A stretch of 56,003 nt of DNA from Nitrospiraceae bacterium. GTDB taxonomy: Bacteria; Nitrospirota; Nitrospiria; Nitrospirales; Nitrospiraceae. The DNA lies in the NCBI GenBank assembly GCA_009692155.1, contig SHZW01000014.1, positions 1 through 56,003 on the forward strand. Reading direction: 5' to 3'. The notes beneath the pieces were generated by a model, which ran no database searches, was not told where the DNA came from, and saw nothing but the letters and a program-made list of their open reading frames with translations. Positions 41,923 through 51,800 of this stretch are shown here, piece by piece. Each line of letters begins with the position of its first letter. Positions within the stretch are counted from its first letter, which is position 1. The position numbers and the translations under genes were made by a program.

Positions 41923-41952
41923 TTGACCCTCAAAAAAATGGTGTGCTACAGT
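41923..41952 (+). promoter_or_regulatory. probable sigma-70 promoter of rsmD-coaD
   Basis: TTGACC (41923-41928), an 18-base spacer containing a run of seven A, and TACAGT (41947-41952) precede the rsmD ATG at 41978. Confidence 0.55.
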
Positions 41953-41977
41953 CAGCTGTCTCGTTCTCCAAACACCG

Positions 41978-42550
41978 ATGCGCATCATTGCAGGCACTCA
42001 AAAAGGACGCCGGCTTCATGGGCCCAAGGGCCCCGGATTGCGTCCTACGGCGGATCGCGTCAAAGAAGCGCTGTTTTCGATCCTTGGAACTCGGGTCGCC
42101 GGGTCGCGATTTCTCGACTTGTATGCGGGAACCGGCGCCATCGGCATCGAAGCACTGAGCCGGGGCGCCCGGCACGTCACCTTCGTCGAATCCAACCCGT
42201 CCGCCTTGCGCGTACTCCGCGCCAATATCACCCAGTGCAAACTCGAAGCGGCCGCCGAGATTCAGACCTGCCCGACCGGCGCCTTTCTGAAACGCCATGC
42301 GAAGGCAGTGGTGCAGCACGACATCGTCTTTGCTGATCCACCCTACCAGCAGGACCACCTCGCTGAGCTGTGGACGGCGCTGGCCGGAACGGCGACCATC
42401 GCGCCCGACGCGCTGATCGTGCTCGAGCATTCCAGCAAATCGGCGGTTCCGAAGGAGAACGGCCGGTTGAGTCTGCTTCGGCAATATCGATACGGAGATA
42501 CGACGCTCTCGGTGTTCGAGGTCGCATCTCAGGACACGCTCGCAATATGA
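41978..42550 (+). CDS. rsmD: 16S rRNA (guanine966-N2)-methyltransferase RsmD
   Basis: RsmD methylates G966 of 16S rRNA during 30S assembly. The 190-residue protein opens with MRIIAGTQKGRRLHGPKGPGLRPTADRVKEALFSIL, which is close to a family fingerprint, followed by the SAM site FLDLYAGTGAIGIEALSRGA and the catalytic DPPY motif in IVFADPPYQQ. Length is normal. Its stop overlaps the coaD ATG (ATGA), the common rsmD-coaD pairing. Confidence 0.93.
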   Translation: MRIIAGTQKGRRLHGPKGPGLRPTADRVKEALFSILGTRVAGSRFLDLYAGTGAIGIEALSRGARHVTFVESNPSALRVLRANITQCKLEAAAEIQTCPTGAFLKRHAKAVVQHDIVFADPPYQQDHLAELWTALAGTATIAPDALIVLEHSSKSAVPKENGRLSLLRQYRYGDTTLSVFEVASQDTLAI

Positions 42551-43035
42551 AAATCGGCGTCTACCCCGGCACATTCGATCCGGTCACCTACGGGCATACC
42601 GATATCATCGCTCGGAGCCTCCACGTCTTCGACAAAGTCATTGTCGCAGTTGCACCCAATCCGACGAAGCGTCCTCTCTTTGATCTGGCTGAACGCGTGG
42701 AGATGGTCAACTTGGTCACCAAAGGTCTTCCGCACGTCGAGGTGGTGACCTTTAAGGGATTGCTGGTGGAATACGCGCAAAAACGAAAAGCCCACGCCGT
42801 CATTCGCGGACTTCGTGCCATCTCCGACTTCGAGTACGAATTTCAGATGGCACTGGTGAATCGGAAACTGAACAAATCCGTCGAGACCGTCTTTCTCATG
42901 CCCAGCGAGGAGTATTCCTATCTCACGTCCACCATCATCAAGGAAGTCGCGCGCTTCGGCGGCCGGCTGACCGACTTCCTGCACCCGCAGGTTGCGCAGC
43001 GATTGCTGCGGCGGCTGGGAAGACGCGCCACATGA
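42547..43035 (+). CDS. coaD: phosphopantetheine adenylyltransferase
   Basis: CoaD adenylates 4'-phosphopantetheine to dephospho-CoA. The 162-residue protein from ATG 42547 has the nucleotidyltransferase signature YPGTFDPVTYGHTDII (T/HxGH motif), AVAPNPTKRPLF, AVIRGLRAISDFEYEFQMALVNRKL and the EEYSYLTSTIIKEVARFGG motif. Length is normal. It overlaps rsmD and the aminotransferase gene by four bases each. Confidence 0.96.
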   Translation: MKIGVYPGTFDPVTYGHTDIIARSLHVFDKVIVAVAPNPTKRPLFDLAERVEMVNLVTKGLPHVEVVTFKGLLVEYAQKRKAHAVIRGLRAISDFEYEFQMALVNRKLNKSVETVFLMPSEEYSYLTSTIIKEVARFGGRLTDFLHPQVAQRLLRRLGRRAT

Positions 43036-44231
43036 AACTCGCCGCTCGCGCAGGCCGGATTGTCCCCTCGCCGACGCTCAGCATTGCGGCCACCGCGAAA
43101 GCGATGGCTGCCCAAGGGATCGACGTCGTCGATTTTGCGGCCGGCGAGCCGGACTTCGACACGCCGGACCCGGTCAAAGCAGCGGCCGAAGCGGCCATTC
43201 GAGCAGGATTCACCAAGTACACGGCCAGCTCCGGCATCGACGAGCTCAAGCAGGCGATCGCTAAAAAACTCGAAGCGGATCACGGTCTCCGGTACGAAAA
43301 ATCACAGATTCTCGTGTCCTGCGGAGCCAAGCACACCCTCTATAATATTGCGGAAGCTCTCTTTGAAGCCGGTGACGAGATCCTGATTCCGGCCCCTTTT
43401 TGGGTGTCCTACCAGGACCAGGTGCTGCTGAACGATGCCACCCCGGTGCTTGTCCAGACGCATGAGGCTGATGGGTATGCCATCACGCCGGGCATGCTCA
43501 CCGCGTGCATCACGCCCCGCACCAAAGCCATCATCATCAACAGCCCGTGCAACCCGACCGGCGCAACGTACGACCGCGCTTCGCTGGAAGGCATCGCGCA
43601 GATCGCCCTCGCGCACGACCTGACCATCATCTCGGATGAAATTTACGAGAAGATCATCTACGACGGAGTGCGTCATGTCAGCATCGCCTCGCTCGGCCCT
43701 GAAGTGGCCACGAGGACGATACTTGTGAACGGCGTCTCCAAAGCCTATGCCATGACGGGCTGGCGCATCGGTTACGCGGCGGGACCCAAGGACGTGATTA
43801 CGGCCATGGCCAACATTCAAAGCCAAAGCACCTCCAACCCGACCTCGATTTCACAGAAGGCGGCCGTTGCGGCGCTGAATGGAGGAGACGCGTTTCCCAA
43901 ACAGATGGTGCAGGAGTTCGACCGGAGACGCCGGGTGATTGTCGAACGCTTGAACAAAATCTCCGGCGTGAGTTGCCGGATGCCGACGGGTGCCTTCTAC
44001 GCGTTTCCCAATATTTCAGGACTCTTCGGCCGCAAACACGCCGCCGGTACGATCGCATCCGCGTCCGATCTGACGGCCTATCTCCTGCAGGAAGCCAAGG
44101 TGGCCGTCGTGCCGGGCGAGCCGTTCGGCAGCGCCAGTCATATCCGCCTCTCCTACGCAACCAGCCTGGACGCCATCACCCGGGGGCTGGACCGTATCGA
44201 CGCGGCCATTCAAAAACTGACCGCAGCGTAG
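43032..44231 (+). CDS. aspartate aminotransferase-type class I aminotransferase
   Basis: The 399-residue PLP enzyme of fold type I shows the pattern of subgroup Ib aspartate aminotransferases: FAAGEPDFDTPDPVKAAAEAAI, KYTASSGIDELKQAI, NSPCNPTGATY, SDEIYEKIIYDG, and the PLP lysine Lys237 in NGVSKAYAMTGWRIGYAAGP, with the substrate Arg near HIRLSYAT. Such enzymes interconvert aspartate and oxaloacetate; some also act on prephenate. It is coupled to coaD by a four-base overlap. Confidence 0.9.
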   Translation: MKLAARAGRIVPSPTLSIAATAKAMAAQGIDVVDFAAGEPDFDTPDPVKAAAEAAIRAGFTKYTASSGIDELKQAIAKKLEADHGLRYEKSQILVSCGAKHTLYNIAEALFEAGDEILIPAPFWVSYQDQVLLNDATPVLVQTHEADGYAITPGMLTACITPRTKAIIINSPCNPTGATYDRASLEGIAQIALAHDLTIISDEIYEKIIYDGVRHVSIASLGPEVATRTILVNGVSKAYAMTGWRIGYAAGPKDVITAMANIQSQSTSNPTSISQKAAVAALNGGDAFPKQMVQEFDRRRRVIVERLNKISGVSCRMPTGAFYAFPNISGLFGRKHAAGTIASASDLTAYLLQEAKVAVVPGEPFGSASHIRLSYATSLDAITRGLDRIDAAIQKLTAA

Positions 44232-44318
44232 CAGGTCAGGGCTTGATCACGCCTGAAACGCGTACCTGCGGCATACTGTATACTGACGGCTGATTGAAGA
44301 GACGGAACGAGGTGAGTT

Positions 44319-44711
44319 GTGCCGATTTACGAATATGTGTGCCAGGATTGCCGGCACCGCTTTGAGGTAAAACAGAGCATGGCAGATCCGCCGCTTTCGA
44401 GCTGTGAGCGCTGCGGCAAGGCCGTCACGAAAGTCATCTCGGCTCCGGCCATTATGTTCAAGGGCACCGGGTGGTATGTCACGGATTATTCCGACAAGAT
44501 GAAACCTGGAACTGATTCCAAGGCGGAAGAGAAGAGCGATCCAGCTCAGAAAAAAGATAGCGACTCATCTGCCGGCACTGCCACCCCGGCTGGCGCGGCG
44601 ACGCCGGCATCACCTGCTCCATCTGCGGGACCGGCAAGCCAGCCGGCAGCTGCCGGTACAGGTTCATCTTCGACCACACCGGCGACGCCGGCTTCTTCCT
44701 CGCCGAAATAG
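44319..44711 (+). CDS. FmdB-family zinc ribbon protein with a low-complexity tail
   Basis: The 130-residue protein starts with GTG at 44319, eight bases after GAGGT. The N-terminal 45 residues form the FmdB/CxxC-CxxC zinc ribbon (MPIYEYVCQDCRHRFE, then SCERCGK), followed by the usual KVISAPAIMFKGTGWYVTDY segment. The remaining half is Ser/Ala/Pro/Thr-rich and probably disordered. The family is widespread and its function is unproven, though a regulatory role has been proposed. It converges with a lipoprotein gene. Confidence 0.85.
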   Translation: MPIYEYVCQDCRHRFEVKQSMADPPLSSCERCGKAVTKVISAPAIMFKGTGWYVTDYSDKMKPGTDSKAEEKSDPAQKKDSDSSAGTATPAGAATPASPAPSAGPASQPAAAGTGSSSTTPATPASSSPK

Positions 44712-44729
44712 CGCCGCCGAACCGTCCCG

Positions 44730-45107
44730 CTAGTGCTTCTTCGGAGCCGCCACGGCCTTTTTCTTCGCCGCAGCCGCTTTCGCCGACGGTTTAGCGGACA
44801 TCTTGGCGACTTTTTCCCGCTCAGACGAGAGGCTCTGCTCCAGACTTGCCACCTGATCGGCTCTGGTCTTGAGCAACCGGGACATTTCCTCCACTTTATT
44901 CACCAGCGCGACCTTTTCAGTCGTCAAAGTGGCCACGTGGGCATCCACCTTGGTTTTCTCCGCCGTCACCGACTGGGCATCAGCTTTCAACTGTTCGATC
45001 TGGGCCTGGAGAGCCAGCGGCCAATAATCACACCCACTCATGCCAAGCGTCATCATTACGATGAGCCCTGCCAGCCCTGCACCTCTCCCGACTTGCATAG
45101 TTGTCAT
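44730..45107 (-). CDS. small coiled-coil lipoprotein with a Lys/Ala-rich tail
   Basis: The start at ATG 45107 is chosen because AAGGAGG lies seven bases upstream; this gives 125 residues. A hydrophobic signal ends in the lipobox Met-Ser-Gly-Cys (Cys26). Then comes a heptad-rich coiled coil (about 33-95: LQAQIEQLKADAQS, HVATLTTEKVALVNKVEEMSRLL) and a Lys/Ala/Pro tail. The layout recalls Lpp-like or peptidoglycan-tethering lipoproteins, but no family can be named. It is last in the purH-purD-tsaC direction. Confidence 0.7.
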   Translation of the reverse strand: MTTMQVGRGAGLAGLIVMMTLGMSGCDYWPLALQAQIEQLKADAQSVTAEKTKVDAHVATLTTEKVALVNKVEEMSRLLKTRADQVASLEQSLSSEREKVAKMSAKPSAKAAAAKKKAVAAPKKH

Positions 45108-45165
45108 CGACTGTCCTCCTTTTGGCTTTGCGCCATGACGTTCACTCACCCACACTATCGCCTGA

Positions 45166-45831
45166 TCACGCCAATTCGATGCCTCCCTGTGCCAACACTG
45201 TCTTCAGGGCCGCTCGTCCGATCGGTCCTTCACGCAACAGGCGAACAACCTCTGTTGCCTCGACCACTGTCGACGGCAGCGTCGCTGACGCCGGTCCGCC
45301 ATCCAAAATCAAATCCACCTCACCCCCCAGATTCTGCTCGACATCGAACGCCGTCCGTGCCGGCGACGCACCGGTCCGGTTTGCACTGGTCCCCGTCATG
45401 GGACCAGTGGCTCGAAGTAACTTCACAAGAAGCGGGTGCGCCGGCAGCCGCACTCCGATCGTTCCCGTCCCGGCTGTCAGGGCGACAGGCAGGCGCGGAG
45501 ATGCGGGGAACACGATCGTCAAAGGTCCTGGCCAGAACCGATCCATCAGCATGGCCGCGCCGGGCGGGACACGTGCCACCAGCGCATCAAGTTGCGACCG
45601 GTCCGAGATCAACACCAGAATCGGCTTGGACTCGCGCTGTCCTTTGATGGCGCAGGCACGGCGAACAGCCGGCTCGTCCAGCGCGCAGGCACCCAACGCA
45701 TAGAAACTGTCGGTCGGCATGGCAATCACGCCGCCATCCCGCACGATGCGCGCCGCTTCGCTCAGCACCGTTTCATCGGCGTCTTCCCGGAATGCCCGCG
45801 CCAACGCCATCTCAGCCGTCCAAGCCGTCAT
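45166..45831 (-). CDS. tsaC: threonylcarbamoyl-AMP synthase (Sua5/YrdC family)
   Basis: TsaC makes threonylcarbamoyl-AMP from threonine, bicarbonate and ATP for the t6A37 modification of ANN-decoding tRNAs. The 221-residue protein from ATG 45831 has the YrdC core: GGVIAMPTDSFYALGACA, KGQRESKPILVLI, FWPGPLTIVF, IGVRLPAHPL, and GTSANRTGASPA. It lacks the C-terminal Sua5 domain, so it is a TsaC-length version. Its ATG overlaps the purD stop as ATGA. Confidence 0.92.
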   Translation of the reverse strand: MTAWTAEMALARAFREDADETVLSEAARIVRDGGVIAMPTDSFYALGACALDEPAVRRACAIKGQRESKPILVLISDRSQLDALVARVPPGAAMLMDRFWPGPLTIVFPASPRLPVALTAGTGTIGVRLPAHPLLVKLLRATGPMTGTSANRTGASPARTAFDVEQNLGGEVDLILDGGPASATLPSTVVEATEVVRLLREGPIGRAALKTVLAQGGIELA

Positions 45832-47114
45832 GTGTGTGCGATCCCGGTGCGAAGAGCCCGCTGGGCAATATCGGAGCGATAGTGACACCCCTCAAACGAA
45901 ATCATCCGCACCATCTCATAGGCCCGTTGCATGGCATCTTTAAAGTGCTCGCCGACTCCGGTAATGCCGAGCACGCGTCCGCCTGCCGTCACCACGTCGC
46001 GCCCCTGCCGTTTCGTGCCCGCATGATACACCAGAACGTCGCCGGACAAAACTTTTTCGGGAAGCCCGGCGATCGGCACGCCCGTTGAATAGGCCCCCGG
46101 GTAGCCGCCGGAGGTCATCACGACACAGACGGCGGACAGGTTGTGCCATTCCACCGTCAATTGGTCCAACCGATGTTCCACCACCGCCTCGAGCACGTCC
46201 ACGAGATCGGTTTTGAGCAGCGGCAGGATGACCTCGGTCTCGGGATCGCCGAATCGCGCGTTGAACTCGAGGACACATGGCTTCCCTTTGACGATCATCA
46301 GCCCGGCATACAGGACACCGGCAAACGGGCTGCCGGCTTTGGACATCGCCGCTACGACAGGCCGCAGCACTTGCTCCAGCACGGCGGCGCGCAACGCCGG
46401 CGACCCAAGCGGCGCCGGCGCATAGGCCCCCATCCCGCCGGTGTTCGGTCCCGTATCTCCGTCCCCGACACGCTTGTGATCCTGCGCGGGCAACATGGGG
46501 ACAACGGTATTGCCGTCTGTGAAGGCCATGATCGTCAACTCTTCGCCGTCTAAAAACTCTTCGATCACAACGCGGCTGCCGGACTGGCCAAAGGTCTTCT
46601 TTTCCAGCATATCAATGAGAGCCTGCCGGGCCTGCTCCAACGTCGTCGCTACAACGACGCCCTTGCCTTGCGCCAATCCATCAGCCTTCACGACGATCGG
46701 CGCGCGCTGGCGATCGAGATACGCCAGCGCAGGCTCCAGTGACGTGAAACTCTGCGACGACGCCGTCGGAATGTGATGCCGGGCCATCAACTCTTTTGAA
46801 AATGTTTTACTGGACTCCAGTTGCGCGGCGGCGCGCGTCGGCCCGAAGATTTTCAGCTTGGCCTTGCGGAATTCGTCCACGATGCCGGCCGCCAGCGGCG
46901 CTTCCGGTCCAACCACGGTCAGGTCGATTCTTTCAGACACAACGAACGCCTTCAGCCCGGCGATGTCATCCGCCTGAATCGCGACGCAGGTCGCCAACTG
47001 CTCGATGCCCGCATTGCCAGGCGCGCAATACACTTTCGCCACGCGCGGACTCTGCGCAATCTTCCAGACCAGCGCATGCTCACGCCCGCCGTTGCCAATG
47101 ACGAGAATTTTCAC
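45828..47114 (-). CDS. purD: phosphoribosylamine-glycine ligase
   Basis: PurD joins phosphoribosylamine and glycine to GAR, the second step of purine synthesis. The 428-residue ATP-grasp protein opens KILVIGNGGREHALVWKIAQS and shows the PEAPLAAGIVDEFR, VVKADGLAQGKGVVVA, QDHKRVGDGDTGPNTGGMGAYAPAP and LEFNARFGDPETEVILPLL motifs, all diagnostic. Length is normal. It follows purH after 82 bases on the same strand and overlaps tsaC. Confidence 0.97.
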   Translation of the reverse strand: MKILVIGNGGREHALVWKIAQSPRVAKVYCAPGNAGIEQLATCVAIQADDIAGLKAFVVSERIDLTVVGPEAPLAAGIVDEFRKAKLKIFGPTRAAAQLESSKTFSKELMARHHIPTASSQSFTSLEPALAYLDRQRAPIVVKADGLAQGKGVVVATTLEQARQALIDMLEKKTFGQSGSRVVIEEFLDGEELTIMAFTDGNTVVPMLPAQDHKRVGDGDTGPNTGGMGAYAPAPLGSPALRAAVLEQVLRPVVAAMSKAGSPFAGVLYAGLMIVKGKPCVLEFNARFGDPETEVILPLLKTDLVDVLEAVVEHRLDQLTVEWHNLSAVCVVMTSGGYPGAYSTGVPIAGLPEKVLSGDVLVYHAGTKRQGRDVVTAGGRVLGITGVGEHFKDAMQRAYEMVRMISFEGCHYRSDIAQRALRTGIAHT

Positions 47115-47196
47115 AGGGAAACCTTGCCGAAAGAAAGAAACAGAAAACTGAAATGTGTGGCAGGTCGTTTCAGAATGCGGTCACGCTCCAGGACCA

Positions 47197-48750
47197 TCAG
47201 TGCCTGAAATGTCTCATCCCAGTCATAATCATGGCCATGCCATGCTCGTCAGCGGCCTTCACAATTTCCTGGTCACGAATGGACCCACCAGGCTGAATCA
47301 CAGCCGTAATGCCGGCCTGAGCCGCTGCATCAAGGCCATCGCGGAACGGGAAGAAGGCATCCGACGCCATCACGCAGCCCTTGACCGGCAACACCGCTTT
47401 CATGCCGGCCAACTTCACGGAATCCACGCGGCTCATCTGCCCCGCGCCGATTCCGACCGTCTGTCCTGGCCTGGCATAAATGATCGCATTCGACTTCACA
47501 TGCTTGCAGACTTTCCACGCAAAGGCGCACGTCGCGTATTCCTCGGCGGTCGGTTTGCGTTGCGTCGGGACTTGCAAAGCCTGCAGATTGCCGAGTGCGC
47601 CCAAGTCACGGTCCTGCACGATCAATCCACCGACGAGCTTCTTGAGATCGATCCCTTCGGGTTTCACTTTGCTGAGCGGTCCGATCTCCAGCAGGCGAAG
47701 ATCCTTTTTCCGCTTCAGTTCGGCCAGCGCATCCTCCGCATAGCCCGGTGCGATGACCACCTCGACAAACGTGGACGTGATCTCCCTGGCGGTGGCCAGA
47801 TCCACCGGCCTGTTGAACGCGATCACGCCCCCGAAGGCCGACACCGGGTCCGTTTCACGCGCCTTCACGTAGGCCTCGACCGGCGTAGAGCCGAGTGCGA
47901 CGCCGCAGGGATTGTTATGCTTAATGATGACCACGGCGGTTTCATCGTATTCCTTGGCCAACTCGAGCGCCGAATTGGCGTCCAGGAAATTGTTGTACGA
48001 CATCGCCTTCCCGTGCAACGTTTTGGCCCGGGAGACCGACGGCTCTTTGGCATTCAGCTCACGATAAAATGCGCCCTGCTGATGAGGATTTTCCCCGTAC
48101 CGGAGCGTCTCCACCCGTTCGAACTGCAGGGACAGGACGGCGGGAAACTTTCCGTCGCTCCCCTGCACCTGCTTCTCCAGATAACCGGCAATCAGGCTGT
48201 CGTACCGGGCCGTATGCTGGAAGACCTTCATCGCCAGTTCGCGGCGCAGCGCTGGTTTGACCGTGCCGGTCTTCAACGCCTCCAGCACTCGCGCATAATC
48301 AGCCGGATCGACGACGACCGTGACGTCCTCATGATTCTTCGCGGCCGACCGCAGCATGGATGGACCACCGATATCAATGTTCTCGATGGCTTCTTCAAAC
48401 GGACAATCAGGCTTGGAGATTGTGGCTTCAAAGGGATAGAGATTGACGATCACGACATCGATGGGACCGATCCCCTGTTGTTGCATCTGCGACACGTGCG
48501 CAGGCACCGAGCGGCGGCCGAGCAGACCTCCGTGGATCTTAGGATGGAGCGTCTTGACCCGGCCGTCGAGAATCTCCGGCGAACCGGTATAGGCCGCCAC
48601 GTCCGTCACGGCCACGCCGGCATCCCGCAACGCCTTGGCCGTACCGCCCGTCGACAGGATTTCAGCTCCCAGGGCCGCCAACCCTTTCGCCATCTCGACG
48701 ACGCCGGTTTTATCGGACACGCTGACGAGCGCGCGCTTAATGCCAGCCAT
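47197..48750 (-). CDS. purH: bifunctional AICAR transformylase / IMP cyclohydrolase
   Basis: PurH performs the last two steps of IMP synthesis. The 517-residue protein has an N-terminal IMP cyclohydrolase domain ([55 protein letters not shown]) and a C-terminal AICAR transformylase domain with [23 protein letters not shown] and the [18 protein letters not shown] motif. Length is normal. Its promoter is back to back with that of dnaE, and an exact DnaA box lies in its leader. Confidence 0.97.
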   Translation of the reverse strand: MAGIKRALVSVSDKTGVVEMAKGLAALGAEILSTGGTAKALRDAGVAVTDVAAYTGSPEILDGRVKTLHPKIHGGLLGRRSVPAHVSQMQQQGIGPIDVVIVNLYPFEATISKPDCPFEEAIENIDIGGPSMLRSAAKNHEDVTVVVDPADYARVLEALKTGTVKPALRRELAMKVFQHTARYDSLIAGYLEKQVQGSDGKFPAVLSLQFERVETLRYGENPHQQGAFYRELNAKEPSVSRAKTLHGKAMSYNNFLDANSALELAKEYDETAVVIIKHNNPCGVALGSTPVEAYVKARETDPVSAFGGVIAFNRPVDLATAREITSTFVEVVIAPGYAEDALAELKRKKDLRLLEIGPLSKVKPEGIDLKKLVGGLIVQDRDLGALGNLQALQVPTQRKPTAEEYATCAFAWKVCKHVKSNAIIYARPGQTVGIGAGQMSRVDSVKLAGMKAVLPVKGCVMASDAFFPFRDGLDAAAQAGITAVIQPGGSIRDQEIVKAADEHGMAMIMTGMRHFRH

Positions 48751-48770
48751 GCAATCCTCTTGTGGCCTCT

Positions 48771-48779
48771 TGTGGATAA
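48771..48779 (-). promoter_or_regulatory. exact DnaA box in the purH leader
   Basis: Read on the minus strand the bases are TTATCCACA, the strongest DnaA box sequence. It lies between the purH promoter and start codon and about 70 bases from the dnaE promoter. A single 9-mer can occur by chance in 56 kb, so a regulatory role is only suggested by its position. Confidence 0.45.
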
Positions 48780-48801
48780 CTCAGGCAAGAAAACCGCGCG
48801 C

Positions 48802-48830
48802 AGAATAACAGATGCATTCTTGAAGTTCAA
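48802..48830 (-). promoter_or_regulatory. probable sigma-70 promoter of purH-purD-tsaC
   Basis: On the minus strand, TTGAAC (48825-48830), a 17-base spacer and TATTCT (48802-48807) are placed about 50 bases upstream of the purH ATG. Confidence 0.6.
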
Positions 48831-48847
48831 CCGGCCCATTCTCCTCA

Positions 48848-48876
48848 TTGACATCGCGGAGTGGTCCCACTACAAT
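48848..48876 (+). promoter_or_regulatory. sigma-70 promoter of dnaE
   Basis: TTGACA (48848-48853), exactly 17 bases, TACAAT (48871-48876). Transcription should begin near 48883, only about 16 bases before the TTG start at 48899, so earlier in-frame starts for dnaE are excluded on this transcript. Confidence 0.8.
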
Positions 48877-48898
48877 TTTGCAGTCGAGGTTCCTCACA

Positions 48899-51800
48899 TT
48901 GCCTTCCCAATTCGTTCATCTGCATCTCCACACGCAGTACAGCCTGCTCGATGGCGCTAATCAGATCGATCCGCTGGTGAAGCAGATCAAATCGTTCGGC
49001 CAGCCGGCCGTTGCCATGACCGATCACGGCAACATGTTCGGCGCGATAGAGTTTTACCGGAAAGCCAAAGACGCCGGGGTCAAACCGATCATCGGGTGCG
49101 AAGCCTACATGGCCCCCGGCAGTCGCTTCACCAAAGATAGCGCCCTAGCGCACAACGACTACTACCATCTCATTCTGCTCGCGACGAACATGGTGGGCTA
49201 TCAAAATCTGATCAAGCTGGTCAGCAAAGCATATCTTGAAGGATTCTATTATAAGCCACGAATGGATAAGGAATTATTGCAGCAGCATCATGCGGGCTTG
49301 ATTGCCCTGTCGGGCTGTCTGAGCGGCGAGGTCGCCTATCTCATTGGGCAAAGGGATTTGGAGGGCGCCACGAAGGCAGCCGGCGAGTATCGCGAGATTT
49401 TCGGGAAGGACCATTATTATCTCGAGTTGCAAGCCAATGGGCTGGAGCATCAGCGCGTTGCCAACGACGGCTTGCTCGACATCCATAAGAAGCTCGGCAT
49501 TCCGCTTGCCGGCACCAACGACTGCCATTACCTCAAGAAGGAAGACGCCCGGCCCCACGATTTAATGCTCTGCCTCCAGACCGGCAAGACGATCAACGAG
49601 CCGAACCGGATGAAATTCGATACCGACCAGCTCTATGTGAAATCGACGGAGGAGATTACCGCCGAGTTCAAGGAACTCCCGCAGGCCATCGCCAACACGG
49701 TCAAGATTGCGGAAGCCTGCAATCTTGAGCTGGCCCTGAACCAGACGCACCTGCCTCAATACAAAGTCCCGGACAGGTTCACGCGGGAAACGTACATGGA
49801 ACACCTTGCCCAGGAAGGATTGGCCGTGCGACTGAAGGAACGGCCGAGTTCGATTCCGGCCGCGGCCTATGAGATCCGCCTCAAGGAAGAATTGACCATC
49901 ATTTGTTCGATGGGATTCGCCGGCTACTTCCTGATCGTGTGGGATATCATCCGCTTTGCCCGCTCGCGCGGGATTCCGGTCGGACCCGGCCGCGGGTCCG
50001 CCGCAGGAAGCCTGGTCGCCTACGCGCTGCGCATCACGGATCTCGATCCGCTCGTCTACACCCTCCTCTTCGAGCGGTTTCTGAATCCGGAGCGCGTCTC
50101 GCTCCCCGATATCGACATGGACTTCTGCATGGATCGGCGGGGCGAAGTCATCAACTACGTCGTCGACAAGTACGGTTCGGACCACGTCGCCCAGATCATC
50201 ACCTTCGGCACCCTCGGCGCCAGGGCGGCGATCCGCGACATCGGCCGGGTGCTGGAGATTCCCTACGCCGAAGTGGACCGCGTGGCCAAACTGGTGCCAA
50301 ACCAGCTCAACATCACATTGGACGATGCCCTACTGCAGGAACCGAAACTGCGCGAGCTCACCGAGACCGATCCCAAGATCGGCGAGCTGATGTCCATCGC
50401 CAAATCGCTGGAAGGGCTGGCCCGCCACGCCTCCACGCACGCAGCCGGCGTCGTCATCTCCGAAGAGCCGCTGACCAATCACGTGCCCCTCTATAAGGGG
50501 GCCAACGATGAAATTGTCACCCAATATTCAATGGGCGATGTGGAAAAGATCGGACTCGTCAAATTCGACTTCCTGGGCCTGAAAACCCTGACGATGATCC
50601 ACAACGCGGTGACCTTGATCAACCAGACATATCCCGACCGGCCCCCACTGGTCATCGAGCAAATCCCGTACGCCGATCCGGAGACCTTCGCGCTGCTCGC
50701 GTCCGGCAAAACCACCGGACTTTTCCAGTTGGAAAGCGCGGGCATGCGCGATCTGCTCACCGGTCTCCGCCCCGACCGGTTTGAAGACATTATCGCCATC
50801 ATTGCGCTCTACCGTCCGGGCCCCATGGATCTGATCCCAGACTTCATCAAACGCAAACAGGGCAAGGTCCCCATCACCTACGAAGTACCGGAATTGGAGG
50901 CCTTGCTCAAAGACACCTACGGGGTCATCGTCTACCAGGAGCAGGTCATGGCGATCGCCAACAAGATCGCCGGCTTCTCGCTCGGTCAGGCCGATATCCT
51001 GCGCCGCGCCATGGGCAAAAAGAAACCCGAGGAAATGGAGAAGCTCCGCGCCAAGTTCCTTGAAGGGGCCAAGCAGCGCAAGATTACGGAACCGAAGGCG
51101 AAGAAATTATTCGATCTGATCCAGAAGTTCGCCGGATACGGATTTAACAAATCCCACGCCGCCGCCTACGCGGTCGTAACCTACCAGACGGCATATTTGA
51201 AGGCGCATCATCCCACCCAATTCATGGCGGCCCTGCTCACCATCGAAATGGGGAACACCGATAAAATGGTCTGGTACCTCACCGAGTGCCGGGACATGGG
51301 CATCAAGGTGCTGCCGCCGGACGTCAACGAGAGCCGGAAGGATTTTGCCGTCGTGGAGGGTGGCATCCGCTTCGGCCTGGCCGCCATCAAAAATGTCGGA
51401 GAAGGCGCGGTGGAATCCATCATCGATGTGCGCAACGACAAGGGAGCCTTCCGATCGTTTTTCGATTTCTGCCGTGGCATCGACCTCCATAAAGTGAACA
51501 AACGCATGCTGGAAGGACTCATCAAATCCGGCGCCTTCGATTCGACCGGCGCGCGCCGCGCGCAGCTCATGGCCGTGCTGGACCGGGCCGTCGACGAAGG
51601 CGCAGCCGCCCAGCAGGAGCGCGAGCGGGGCCAGACTAGTATTTTCGGGGACGAGTCGTCCGCCGGTTCCGCCCAGGGTCCGGCCGGAACCTCCCTGCCG
51701 GATCTTCCGGAGTGGGATCAGGGCCAGATGCTCAAGTACGAACGCGAACTGACGGGCTTCTACATAACCGCCCACCCGCTGTCACGGTTCGAAGCCGCAC

